From contig JAACJO010000009.1 of NCBI GenBank assembly GCA_013368445.1, forward strand, positions 1,550,001 to 1,614,000: DNA of 64,000 bases, read 5' to 3'. Of the stretch, positions 9,132-20,710 are shown one piece after another (position 1 is the first letter of the stretch; each line of letters begins with the position of its first letter). A program made the translations under genes and the position numbers. The notes under the pieces are model-generated. The model was not told the DNA's origin. It worked only from the letters and a program-made list of their open reading frames with translations, and did not search any database. Origin of the DNA: Leucocoprinus leucothites (Eukaryota; Basidiomycota; Agaricomycetes; Agaricales; Agaricaceae).

Positions 9132-11087
9132 AGAACCTCTCATGATAGGCTCCAATTGGAGCATGGTTGAGAATGGCCCAAGTCATGTGAGCACATAATG
9201 ATGGCGACTTGTTGGCTAGAGGAAGCCAGGTGCCCCCCTTGATGTAAGTGGGGATGAGGAACTTGCGATTTTTCTTTGAAAGAAGGAAACTGTTGCTGCA
9301 GTACTTCTTCCAAAATGTAGACTCCCATGATTTCTGGCAGTCATTGGTGGCTTTTCATTGCAGAAAGTCTAGAGTGGCACCTGTGTTAGAGGGAGCATGG
9401 ATATGAGTGGTTGTGATGTCATTATGGACTTTAAGATGGGGTTTCCAATGCCACTTAAATGGGATGTCCCAGAAGTCAATAGAATGGGACGGTTTGGCTG
9501 TAAGCCAGTTGGATAGTAGTCAGCAGACTTGGATAGAATGTGACTGGCTCGAGTGGATAGAAGGGTTGACTGCCAGCTTGGCTGCTGGGAGACAGTCAGT
9601 GATGAGGATGATGTGGTTGCATTGTAGGGAGATGGCCTTGGCAATACCAATGCAGATGGAATAGAGTTCAGTGTCTGTGGAAGACGCCTGGCTGCTTGCC
9701 TGTTTTGCATGGGACACTTGTCATCTGCTGTGATATAAGTGTGCCGCTGAAACCACCTGAAGGGAACCTACGAGGGGAACAGAAGCATCAGTAACAACTG
9801 ATATACAATTATGATCAGAAGAAGAGGAGGAGAAAACCAAATCAAGAGATGATACATGTTTATACATCTCATGCTTGTCTGAGCGATTACAAGGATGAAA
9901 ATGAATAGAATCGGAAAAGATATCCATGAGACAAGACCCAGGCTTGGATTCAGGAGTGAAGGGAGAGAAAGAGTCAGAAAGATGAGAAAGAGAACTATCT
10001 ACATCAATAATAGGGCCTTTGACTCTAGCTTTTTTGGCCATAGAGAGAAGGCAAAGCAATTGGGGATGGGGGGAAGAATTAAGAGAGAAACAATCAGATA
10101 AGAGGGAGTGTAATGCGTGATTTGAAGGTAAAGTAGAGACTTGATATGAAGAACAAATAGCTAATTTATGGAGATGAAGATGGATAGGAATAAGTTGAGC
10201 AATACTTTCAGTGCCACCAGATGGAGAGGTGCAGAAGGCACCAGCAATCCAGAGAGCCACACACCTTTGCATGGAAGATAAGGACTTGTGAAGCACCTTA
10301 TTATAAGCGCCCTCATAGTACCATAGTCGATAGCCATACCTTGCCATAGGGACAACACATGACCTATAAAGAAGTCATTTTTGGAGAGGGAGGAGTCCTT
10401 GGGTTGAGTTACCTAGCATACCCATAGATTTCACTGTGGATAATGCTTTGGTGGAGTAATACTGGACGTGCTCTTGGAATGAGAGTTGATGGTTGAAGTA
10501 GAAACTGAGGTACTGCCAGAAGCATTTTGGGTGAAGGAGAGGGCCACCGACATTAGACAAGTTGAGTGGGGGATTAGAATCATTATGGTGACAAGAGAAA
10601 TGGAAGACCTCAGATTTATCATGTTTGATGACTAGTCTGAGATTGGTACATATAGAGGTGATGATGGAATATGCTAATTTGAGGGAAGAAATAGTGTCAG
10701 TGTAATTCTTTGCTTGAGATATACAAAGCCCATCATCAACAAGAGATAATAGGGAAGAGGGGATGGATTGTAGACGAGCACATTGGTCAAACATAAACAT
10801 GAGAGGCACTAAGTATAGTGCTGAGAGGATGGGAGATAAAGCTAAACCTTGCCCCACACCAATATCCACATTATGGGCATCAGACATGAAAGTGTTCCAC
10901 ATGAATTGGGTGGATTGACCTATAAGGTAGTGAGAGAAAAATTTAATGAGTTCTGGGGCGAACCCCTGTCATTGTAGGATGTCAGTGAGAATATTGTGGT
11001 TAAGAGAGGGGAAAAATTGGGCAATGTCAAAGGCACAGACACTCACATCCTCCTTTCCCTCTTACCACCATCATCAATTTCTTTGAC

Positions 11088-13851
11088 AGTGTCTACTACT
11101 ACATTGACTACGAATTCTACTGTTATGACTGCACCATCACATTGGGTGGACCTTAAGGGTACCCTTCTGCCATCTTCAGACCCCATGAACATTGCTGACA
11201 CTGAAACACATGTCTCAACCTACAAGCGCAACCACTCCGCATCACCTGCACTCTCTATCAAATCAACTAGGCACTCTGTTCATGATGATGCCAAGTCTGC
11301 CACCCTGTCCAGAGCTGGCTCTGATGAAGAGGAAAGTAGTGTGAGTGATTCAGATTCATCTGACAGCTTGACTCCCTCTTCCCCTATCATTGCCCCCACT
11401 GTACTTTCACATGCAGTGTCACACTCATCTCTTAGAACTCCCCCTCCACCATCGTTCCATGCTAAGTGAGCTCGTGCTTGTGAAGTTCGTTGCCTGGATA
11501 CCATACCCAAAGCCATCTCAAGAATGGTGTCGATAAGTGCATATGATGGCTTCAAATTGCCTATTCCCTTCTGTCTGTTTGGTGAGGGATTCATAGGTGA
11601 GTTAAATCCTCCAGATCCTCTCAATTTGAACTCTCACAGGGATGTGAGGAGTGACCATGAGGATGGGATTCTCAGAAATGGGGAACCTACCACTCGGTTC
11701 TTTGGACCCCCACCCACCTTAAGGCTGCCTCATGCGATCCATGGATCCGCTGAGTCAGCAAATGCTGTACCATCTGGCACCCTGGCTACTTTCTTTGCTG
11801 GTTCCTCTGATACTAATGACGTCATACCTGACGTCACTGCACAGCCACAGGGATCTAGACCTGCACAGCCACAACTTCTGGATCTTAAGGATCCATCAAA
11901 CACAGCCACCAAAGAAACTGTCATTGTTGGTGAAGCTGCCTTCAAAGCACTTGAGGTGCTTAAATACATTACAAATTTCTTTAAACACTGCATTGGGTTG
12001 GGCTTATGGCCCGGTGAGAAAGGCCCAAGGTTTCCCCAAATGGGGGAGCCAATTTACTGTCTACTCACCACTATGTTTGAGTCAGGATGGGACCACTTGC
12101 CCATCAATAGTGAGAATGGACTCATGATCATCGAAGCGTTGAGACAATATCTCAGCCCTCCTTCCAATATCCCCATGACAGACTCTTCCCCCCCTCCAAA
12201 GGGTAAGGACAAGGGTAAGAAGGCACATAAACCTTCTCCATCTCTCATTCCCACCCCCCTATTTCTGCTTAGCATTGTTGTCGGGCAAACTAATCCCATA
12301 GCTCATATTGATAATGACAACATGAATATTGACCAAGCCCCTCCCAATGAGGGCATCCCTCCTCACCCCCAGAATGACATTACGTCTTCTGGTAAAGCAC
12401 ATGATGTTCTGTCCATGTTAGGCTCCCATAAGGCAAAGAATGATGTTTTGTCTTCTAAACCTGCTGGTCCTCTCTGTGTATCACGGGCCCCCCCTCCACA
12501 TTCCTATCACATAACTCCAAGGAACAGAAATGGAAATCTTGAGTGCTCAGTTGGGCACCCTTCTTCTGATGGCCAGGCTCAGCCATCTAAACCCAACTCT
12601 AAGGGCACTTCTGATATGCCACCTCCTATTTCCCCTCCTGACCATAAGGCATCCACCAAACCCCTTATGGAACATTTTAACAAGAAGAACATGTTGTTCG
12701 CTGATGCTGCCTGATGGGGTGTCCAACCTTCGACTTCCTCTTCATCCTCTCCTTCTATTGATGGGGTTAAGATGTAGGAAATGATTCTTGCCTTCTCTGA
12801 ACTCTCTTATGACAAAGTCCTTGCCATGTATAAGGCAGGTTTCAGCAGCGCCCAATCTCAGGTGCCTGAACATATGACCCCTAGCGCTCAACACACTAAA
12901 CCTAAAATGACGACTCATGGTCCAACTCGTCATCAAGTCCTCATTTCCTTTGAGGGAAACATCATCGCAGATCGCATCAAAGATTTCAACAAAGTGACTG
13001 AATTCTGCAACCAAGGCCTTACTGCCACCCAATCCAAACTTTGCGTCGAGTCCATCCATGAATCGTACAACAGCATTTCTATTGCCACCTCGGGCATCAC
13101 CACTCCCACCAACCTCGACACCATCAAGTCCTGGCTGAAAAAAGCCTGGCAATTAGAAGATGCCATCCCCATTGAGCCCTATCTTTCACAATCAAAATTC
13201 TTCCTCAAAATTGTTGGCATCCCTTATTGGGTAGCCAATTCTTCAAACCCCCTCTCCCCTGCCTTTGTTGAGCAAGCCCTTGGCCAATCATCACTCTTCA
13301 AAAATGTTATCCTTGCTGTCTGCCCTTGCATCATGAAAGCTTCCCCAAAATCGGACACAGCTGTTGTATGGTTTGACATTTGGGACTCCCAGAACAGTAC
13401 CAAGGCCAAGATGTTGGTTAACTGCACTATCAATTTCGGTTGACATATCGGCACTATCTGTGCCACCAGTATGCATCCTGGTGTTGCACAGTGCAGGAAT
13501 TGCTGGCAGTGGGGCCATCCCACTCATGTGTGTCATGCCCTCGGTGCTGGCTGTCAAATTTGTGGTGGCCCGCACTGTGTTGAGAACCACTGTTCCATGG
13601 CTTGGTGTTGTAAGGCCAATCTTAAATCAAATCCCCCTTGAGACACCACTCCTGATGGCGTCCCATGCCCTCATCTTGAGAACTTTAAATGCCTTAATTG
13701 CAAAGGCAACCACCATGCTAATGATACTAAATGTCCATTCTGGAGAAACAGGCTTGACCAAACTTGGCACTCTAACAAAGCCGCCGAATCATGCACTGCA
13801 CGTGCTGTCCGCACCAATACCAATCGCTCTGGTGGTGGAGTTGCAGCTTAA
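11088..13851 (+). pseudogene. LA2 ORF1 (LINE RNA-binding protein), decayed
   Basis: Equivalent to the 932-codon LINE-A ORF1. The start codon of LA3 (ATG) is mutated here. Recognisable order: Ser/Pro-rich acidic N-terminus, SAYDGFKLPIPF, GSAESANAVPSG, MGEPIYCLLTTMFESGWD, middle domain THGPTRHQVLISFEGNI to LKIVGIPYWVANSS, FDIWDSQN, and the knuckles CRNCWQWGHPTHVC and CLNCKGNHHANDTKC. Stops at 11468-11470, 12713-12715, 12775-12777 and 13441-13443 are C-to-T or G-to-A type. The stop TAA at 13849-13851 is followed by AT and the ORF2 ATG. Confidence 0.8.
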
Positions 13852-15637
13852 ATATGTCTGGTAAGAATAATTCCATTTCTTCAGTCTGTATCTATTTGCA
13901 AAATGTGGGACACTCCTATGCCCTAGTTGACACCATCCTTGAGTCCAAGAAGTTGGACTTTAACATCTTTTTTATACAGGAACCCCTGTGGAATCACATT
14001 TGCAAAGCACTCTCTACAACTAACCCTGAAGGGGATGATGTCATAGGTGCTCCCATTCACCCTGAGTGGCTGTGTATGATTTGCCCTACTAAGCCCAACA
14101 ACTCCAGACCCCGTACTCTGACTTACGTTCATAGATGATTGCTATGTATGAGACCCATTCTTTGACAAGAGTGGGTCAATCACTGTGATATACAAATCTT
14201 GGGCCTATTCAACCAGGGTAACTATATTCACTTTCTTAACATATATTCTGATTTGTCATCATCTGTGATCAACTTTCTCTCAACTAACTTTGTTGATATC
14301 CCCAATATTGTGTACATGGGAGGTGATTTCAATTGCCACTCTCCAGAGTGGGATCCCTTAGCCTCTCATATCCCTCATTCCACCATAACTCTAATGGAGC
14401 TAGTGGATTGTTTTAATCTTACAAGGTCGATACTGACCACTTTCTCTCCAACCCACTTTTCCCCTATAAGAAATCATGACAATTCTGTCATTGATCCCAT
14501 ATTTTGTGCCAATAATTCCATTTCCCATATCATTGATGTGAATTCGAGACTGCCTTTGGATCATGCACCATTGATTATTGATCTTCCAATTTGTCCAGAT
14601 TATATTAATTATAAAAAACGGGTATTGCCAAAAGACAGCGATGAAGAGACCACCTTTATTTCTCAGGTCTCAGAGCATCTAGCAGCCCTTGACTGTTCGA
14701 ACATTCATTCCACCTCTTGTTTGGATAATATTTCTGACTCCATCTCTCGTATTTTCTCCAAATCATGGAATACAAACTCTAAAACCATATGGATTACTAA
14801 CCAGTCAAAGGAATGGTGGTCCCCCCATTGTTCTGAGACTTTACTCATTTACAGAAGAATGAAAGACCGAAAAGACTGGTGAGTGTTCAGAGCAGCTACT
14901 CGAGCTGCCAAACGTTCTTTCTTTGATGAATGTATCTATGAAATTGTGTCAACCAACAAATGACCCTGAGATCTCATGGAATGGGTCAAACAATGCAAAC
15001 TCCCTGCCATTGAGGGCATTCATTATCAAGGACAACCTTGTAATGATCTCCCAGATTTATGGAACACTCTTCATTCATCATACAATTTGGCCTCCAGACG
15101 ACTGGTAAGCCCCAGCATTCTAAATGAAATAAAATCCCTCCCTCCCCATTCTTGGGCAAACTTCTCCATGCTCGAACTCACCAAATCCCTCTTGTCCTGC
15201 ACTAACTCATCAGCACCCAGCCCGGATCACATCTCTTGGAAACATCTTAAATCTATCATTGCCCACAATGAATGCCTCAAAAACATCTTACTCATTGCCA
15301 ATGCGTGCATACATCTCTCTTATTGGCCAAGTCACTTTAAAGACTCGGTCTCTATCATCATCCCCAAGCCGAACAAACCAGCCTATGATACTCCAAAAGT
15401 GTTTTGCCCCATTGTTCTACTAAACACTTTAGGAAAACTAATCGAAAAGATGATCACACAACGCATGCAGTTTGAAGTGGTGTCTCGAGAAATCCTCCAC
15501 CCAAACTAGATGGGTGGAGTCATCCAATGTTCTACTGAGGATGCAGGTGTCTTCCTCACTCACATCATTTGGGCAGGATGGGCCAAAGGTATGATCACTA
15601 GTGTTTGCGCCTTTGATATTGCCCAGTTCTTCCCCTC

Positions 15638-16238
15638 TGTCAAGAACTAGGTTACTAAGGACGGGAAATGAAGCCAATGTTCAAGACCGGGTGTCTAAGA
15701 CAGGGGAACAGAGATGACTGATCCAGTCAATGAACACGGGAGCGGGTCTTGGCCTCAACTTATGTGTTGTGCCACTACTGACGCTGACCCGGATTTCAGA
15801 AACAGATAGAGGCGGGAGGGTGAAGAGAGAGCAGAGATCAGACAGAGTAGTAACACGTGATTTAGTTGATTATCAGACTGAGGAATATGGTACAAGTTCG
15901 ACTACTTATATATGAGGCGGCGGATAGGGTCGGATAGCAAGAAACAAAGACATAACAGAAAAAGGATAAGAGGATAATAAGCATCTGACATTTCGGAAAG
16001 GCTAGAAGAATAATAATATCCGACATCAGAAGAAGACTAGAAATGACAAGAGGAATGAAATATGATATGACATGAGAAAGTCCGAACACAACGCACCAGA
16101 AGCCAAAGGGTAAAGAAGAAGAGTGGAGCGAATGGAGTGGAAGCGAGCCGAAGTGATAGGACAGAAGAGTGGGATGTGTAAAAGATTCTAAGTTGAGAAA
16201 TTGTCAGCCGGGCCAGTGGCGAGGATTGGGTCGTGATA
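15638..16238 (-). repeat. G2 3' LTR
   Basis: 601 bp, TGTCAAGAAC on the plus strand through TCGTGATA. The last base pair of the terminus has changed from CA to TA compared with the 5' LTR. The minus-strand TATA box TATATAAG is at 15905-15912. It directly abuts the polypurine tract at 16239. All differences from the other LTR that I inspected are transitions, mostly at CpG. Confidence 0.92.
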
Positions 16239-16254
16239 GTATTCCCCCCTTAGG
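16239..16254 (-). other. G2 3' polypurine tract
   Basis: Minus-strand CCTAAGGGGGGAATAC directly upstream of the 3' LTR, where plus-strand DNA synthesis is primed. The same tract, with one G fewer, abuts the G3 LTR at 57808-57823. Confidence 0.85.
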
Positions 16255-16305
16255 GCTGAGCCCTCGAAGCCCCATGATCTGATCGTGGGAATCAATTTCA
16301 AACTC

Positions 16306-16314
16306 CATATAAAT
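16306..16314 (+). promoter_or_regulatory. TATA-like box upstream of the G2 antisense ORF
   Basis: CATATAAAT on the plus strand, 61 nt before the ATG at 16367, which has a good context (ACCATGG). It suggests that the antisense ORF has its own promoter between the 3' LTR and the ORF. This is position and motif only. Confidence 0.4.
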
Positions 16315-16366
16315 TCTGTTCTGCAAAAAATTTAAGCTTTTTCTTTCTTAACCTCCTTACTTTACC

Positions 16367-17357
16367 ATGGTGTCTAACTCACAGACACAACGATCCAAAC
16401 CGGCGTCCAACATCGATTTTGAGGAGGCTCTCGCCATGCTGGATGCAGAGGACACATGCGAGCGAGCCGAGGAAGAGGAGAGGAGGAAGCGGGAAGCCAA
16501 AGAAGTGGTGAGGAAACGGAGGGTCGAGGAAGAAAGAGAGAAGAAGAGGGAGAAGTTGTGAAAGATGAAAGAGGTGAAAGAAGCAGAGAAGAAGAGAGCT
16601 GAGGAGGAGGAGCGGAAGCGGAAGGAGGAGGAGGACGAAAGGCTGCGGAAGGAGTTGGAGGCCGCGGCGGCTTTGGAAGCAAGGGAGAGAGAGAGAGAGA
16701 GAGAGAGGGAGAAAGAGAAGGGAAAGGGAAAAGGAAAGGAGAAGACAGGAGAGTCTGTTCCCATCAAGCGGAAAGCGGACGCAGAGGCCGGGCCTGTGAT
16801 GAAGAAGACGAAAAGGAATGTGCCTGCGATGGGCACGAGAGAACCCCCGCCTCCAAGGGCGGCCGCTGCAAATGTCGGAAAAGGGATTGACCGAGGGCCT
16901 ACCCCTGGTCCTTCCTGAGTGTCCACCAGTGACGGCGGGTCGTATGCCCCTGATCGTGACTCGGATGTCGAGATCAAGGATACCCCTAAGAAGAAATGGG
17001 GGAACTACGACGAGAAGGGTAGGAAGGTGAAGATGGGCGGCAAGAACGAGTGCGGGCGGTGTCGGTGGTTGGGCAAGGACTGCAAGATGCAGTCAGGCGA
17101 GTAAGTTTATTCTTCTGTTTTCCAATATTGGGTCACAGCTGATCTTCCATAGCAACAAGTTCATGTGTGAGGCGTGCAATAGCTCAAAGCAGCATTGCAC
17201 GTTCCCCTCTGAGGCAGACAAGGCGCCTCACAAACAGACATATGACTTGATCATCGAGACCTGCGCCACGTGAACGGTGATGATGGAGTTGGTGGCGGAG
17301 GTGAAGGAGTTGCGGGCCGAGATTGGGAGTCGGCAGGATAGAAAGCTGGCAAAATAA
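16367..17357 (+). pseudogene. Antisense ORF of G2: coiled coil plus Zn(II)2Cys6-like cluster, one intron
   Basis: Encoded opposite to gag-pol, between pol and the 3' LTR. Exon 1 is 16367-17100, with a 52-nt intron 17101-17152 (GTAAGT...CTGAT...CATAG) and exon 2 17153-17357. Splicing keeps the frame and gives 312 codons. Residues about 20-130 are Glu/Arg/Lys-rich coiled coil, then a basic Pro-rich linker, a KKKWGNYDEKGRK-type basic patch, and a six-Cys cluster CX2CX6CX10CX2CX6C. That spacing fits the fungal Zn(II)2Cys6 DNA-binding signature. A C-terminal short helix follows. Three in-frame TGA codons (16559, 16916, 17271) sit where CGA would keep the frame, so the gene was once open. G3 has a homologue in the same place. 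Confidence 0.75.
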
Positions 17358-17548
17358 GAATTGTTAAGTCCAAGTAGCCAAACTGCAATACAGGGTAACT
17401 AAGATTGAAGATGAGAATAATCAATGGAGAAAAGTTCACGGTAGAAGTATTGACAGGAGGAAGTTAGTCCAGAGAGAAGAGACGAAAAGAGTAACATAAG
17501 CTGATATGGGGTCTAGGATAACGGAAGTGGACCAGGCTTGTGAGGATA

Positions 17549-17757
17549 CAGTGGCTCAAAAAACTGTCCCAATGTTTTCGCATTTTGGACATATTTGCTA
17601 ATACCAGGGCAGATATATGGCCTAGCATCCTGAAAATATTCACACAGGTACCTTGACATATTGGGAGCATATATTCCCATGATCACATGACCTTGTCCAT
17701 CAATGAATTATTAATGAATTATCGAAAATATCTACTCATTGGGACAGTTTTTTGACC
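17549..17757 (+). repeat. Left TIR of the Tc1/mariner element
   Basis: 209 bp. The outer end carries AAAAAACTGTCCCAATG (17557-17573) and the inner end its inverted copy CATTGGGACAGTTTTTT (about 17737-17753), so each TIR is itself bounded by inverted copies of a 17-mer. The right TIR has the same arrangement. Confidence 0.93.
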
Positions 17758-17774
17758 CTCTGTTATCTACCTAC

Positions 17775-18794
17775 TCAATACTTTGTATGACCTCCTCTTG
17801 CCCTGACAACTGCCTCAATCCTTCTGGGCATGGTTTCTATCAGCCTTTGGCACCTTTCTGCTGGAATCTTATTCCACTCCTCTACTAGCCTCTCCCACAA
17901 TTCAAATACTCCCTTAGGTGGTCTTTCATATGCCTTCAGCTGGTCCTTCAGGTAGGTCCAGAGGTGTTCAATGGGATTTAGGTCAGGGGATTGTGCAGGG
18001 CATGATAGAACTTGAATGTTGTTGTCCACAAACCATTGTTGTCCCAGTTTTGACGTGTGTTTTGGGTCATTATCCTGCTGGAATATCCTCTCCTCCTCCT
18101 CCATCTCCAACTTTTCAAAGCTTTCCACCACCCCATTGTCCAAAATCTCGCAGTATTTCACTGCATCCATATTCCCTTGAACCTCAATCAGCTTTCCTAC
18201 CCCATTCCACCCCATACACCCCCACACCATCATGTTACCACCTCCTCCATGTTTGACAGTAGGGAGAGTGGTCCTATCTGACAGTGGTTCCCCCCTCTCC
18301 TTCCAGGTATACACCTTTCCATCTGACCCAATCCTGTTGATCTTTGTTTCATCTGTCCACAACACCCTCTTCCAGTCCTCCACTGTCCAATTCCTATGTT
18401 CATGTGCAGAGTCAAGGCATTCCTCACAATGTTGCTTTTTGAGTAGAGGTCATTTGATCTTGGTTACAGAGCAAAATCCATTATCCTGAAGGGTATTTCT
18501 GACAGTTTGGGGTGTGACAGGGTCAGACAGAGTAGAGTTAATGAAATTTGTAGCCTGGACAGCATTATCTAGCTTTCCAGAGGTTATTTGGTGAATTATT
18601 GCTTTTTTATCATGAGGAGAAAGCTTGGAAGGACGTCCTCCCTTGTTGTTTTTCTTGTCCCCATCAACTTCTTTATTGATCCTCCCAATAGTAGACTTGC
18701 CTAGACCAGTTTTATGTTCAATATGGCACAAGGAATAGCCATCTTTGAGAAGAGAAGTGACTTGGGAGTATTAGGTAGAGGAGATAGCTTTCAT
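17775..18794 (-). pseudogene. Tc1/mariner DD34E transposase, two stops
   Basis: Reading from ATG 18794 to TAA/TGA at 17775 gives 340 codons, the usual Tc1 length. The N-terminal helix-turn-helix region (LLKDGYSLCHIEHKTGLG, then the GRPSKLS hinge) binds the TIRs. The catalytic triad is WTDETK (Asp), QQDNDPKHTS (Asp) and SPDLNPIEHLW (Glu), with 34 residues between the second Asp and Glu. Two codons are stops: TAA near residue 8 (CAA expected) and TGA near 18450 (CGA expected, between KIK and PLL). Both are C-to-T changes. All catalytic residues are still present. Confidence 0.9.
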
Positions 18795-18932
18795 GATGTA
18801 GTGGCAGGAAGAAAGACAGTTGTAGCCATCTCAACATGTCAACCAAGGTCACATGATCTTGTTTACTACTCCCACACCTGCCCTGATGCTCCCCTGGCAT
18901 GTTTCAAGATAGATACTGGGAGGCTGACAGGA

Positions 18933-19141
18933 GGTCAAAAAACTGTCCCAATGAGTAGATATTTTTAATAATTCATTACTAATTCATTGATGGACAAGGT
19001 CATGTGATCATGGGAATATATGCTTCCAATATGTCAAGGTACCTGTGTGAATATTTTCAGGATGCTAGGCCATATATCTGCCCTGGTATTAGCAAATATG
19101 TCCAAAATGCGAAAACATTGGGACAGTTTTTTGAGCCACTG
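18933..19141 (-). repeat. Right TIR of the Tc1/mariner element
   Basis: Reverse complement of the left TIR with only a few single-base differences. It holds the 17-mer at both its inner (about 18937-18953) and outer (about 19117-19133) ends. Confidence 0.93.
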
Positions 19142-20690
19142 TAAGTAGCATGGAAATCAGCGACGAGTTCAGCCACATGTGCGAGCTCAGTTGCAGGTAG
19201 CCAGGACGGTTCTTCTTCAGTATCTTCATAACCCGACCAAAAGACCTTGTACAGGAGTTTACAAGCACGATGACGGTCGATTTTAGAGTCAACGATGTGG
19301 TCGATTTCATATTCCGGTTCACCATCGATGACGACGGGTGCAGGAGCCAGTTCCATATGATCGGAAAATGGGTTGGGTGTGGACAGTTCGAGCATGGACA
19401 TATGGAAGACTGGGTGAACAGTACGCATGGAATTGGGGAGTCGAAGGGTAAATGAGTGAGAACCAGGCTGAGCAATGATTTCATATGGACCGAGGTAACG
19501 TTCAGAAAGCTTCTTGGAGGGGCGAGTGGTGCGGAAGAACTGAGCTTTCACGAAGACTTTCTTGCCAACCTGGAAGTCAGGAGCTGGTAACCGTCTTACA
19601 TCCATGGATCGTTGATACCGTTTCTGCGCCTCAGATATTTCAGCTTTGAGTGTGGTGTGTAGGTCATCGAGATCGACTGCAAAGTCGCAGGCACGGGCCG
19701 ATGCGATATCACACTCCAGATAGACTGTGAGGTTGGGGTGGTAACCCTTGTTGGCAAAGAAGGGAGAGATTCCGGTGGTAGCACTGGGGGCGTTGTTGTA
19801 AGCGAATTCTGCGAGTGGAAGGAGGTCGGACCAGTTGTCTTGCTGGTAATTGCAGTAAACGCAAAGATATTGCTCTAATGTCTGGTTGGTACGTTCTGTC
19901 TGTCTGTCACCTTCAGGGTGATAACCTGAAGTGAAATGTAGGCGCATGTCCAGAGCCTTGCCCAGGGATCGGAAGAAGTGGGATATGAACTATGAACCAT
20001 GATCAGATGTGACATGAGAGGGAACACTGTGCTTAGAGAATACATGAATGACGAAGAGCCGAGCCAGTTCTGCGGAAGTAATGGTGTCATGGGTGGGAAT
20101 GAAGATAGCCTGTTTGGAGAGTTGGTCAACGACTATGAGGATAGAGTCAAAGCCAGAAGAGGTTGGCAGTTTTTCAATAAAGTCCATAGAGATCGAGTTC
20201 CAAGGGCATTCAGGAATAGGAAGTTGCTTGAGATTTCCATAGGGCTTATGATGCTGAGGTTTGGATCGCATACAAGTGATGCATGATTTGCAGAAATCCT
20301 TGACCTCGGATCAGATATTCAGCCAAGTGTACTCGTGTCGGATGAGCTCCAGAGTCTTGTTCTGTCCGGAATGGCCAGAGAGGATGTGATTGTGTTTATA
20401 TTGAAGGACTTGGAGTTGAAGATTGTTGACATCGGGTACATAGATTCTGCCATCGAGCCTTAGGAAGCCAGTGGAGTCAACTGACCAGCAACCTTCGGGT
20501 AAGGAAATGTGGGTGGATGTGATCGGATCCTGCGGAAGCGAGGTGAGGATGTTGGAGTGGAGGTTTTCAAGATCTAATATGGTGGCTGCGCGAAGGGAAG
20601 GAGTGGAAAAATATGTAGCTTGAACAGAAGCTGAGAGTTGTTCATGGGTGAAGACAGGCCAGAAATTGTGTGGATTGACTGAAGCGTAGC

Positions 20691-20710
20691 CATTATTCCC
20701 CCCTTTAGGG
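20691..20710 (-). other. Candidate central polypurine tract of G2
   Basis: Minus-strand AAAGGGGGGAATAA lies inside pol between RNase H and integrase and repeats the 3' PPT (AAGGGGGGAATA at 16241-16252) almost exactly. G3 has the same feature at 60983-61000. The coding meaning (YPKGGNNGY-like) is conserved in related pol proteins, so part of the match may be coding constraint. Confidence 0.5.

Larger units (their letters stand above)
17549..19141 (-). mobile_element. Tc1/mariner transposon (1593 bp), TA target duplication
   Basis: Ends CAGTGGCTC...GAGCCACTG, flanked by TA (17547-17548 and 19142-19143). The terminal inverted repeats are 209 bp long (17549-17757 and 18933-19141) and nearly identical. 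One gene, on the minus strand, encodes a DD34E transposase. It was inserted into the last codons of G2 pol; removing it restores the pol reading frame to a stop at 17513, which confirms precise boundaries. Two in-frame stops inactivate the transposase. Confidence 0.95.

Noticed and set aside
16681..16712. A GA-rich microsatellite as a regulatory element
   Set aside because: It lies in frame within the Arg/Glu coiled-coil coding region of the antisense ORF.
16357..16977. A 206-codon minus-strand frame at the G2 3' end
   Set aside because: Ser/Phe-rich antisense shadow of the Glu/Lys/Arg coiled-coil ORF on the plus strand.
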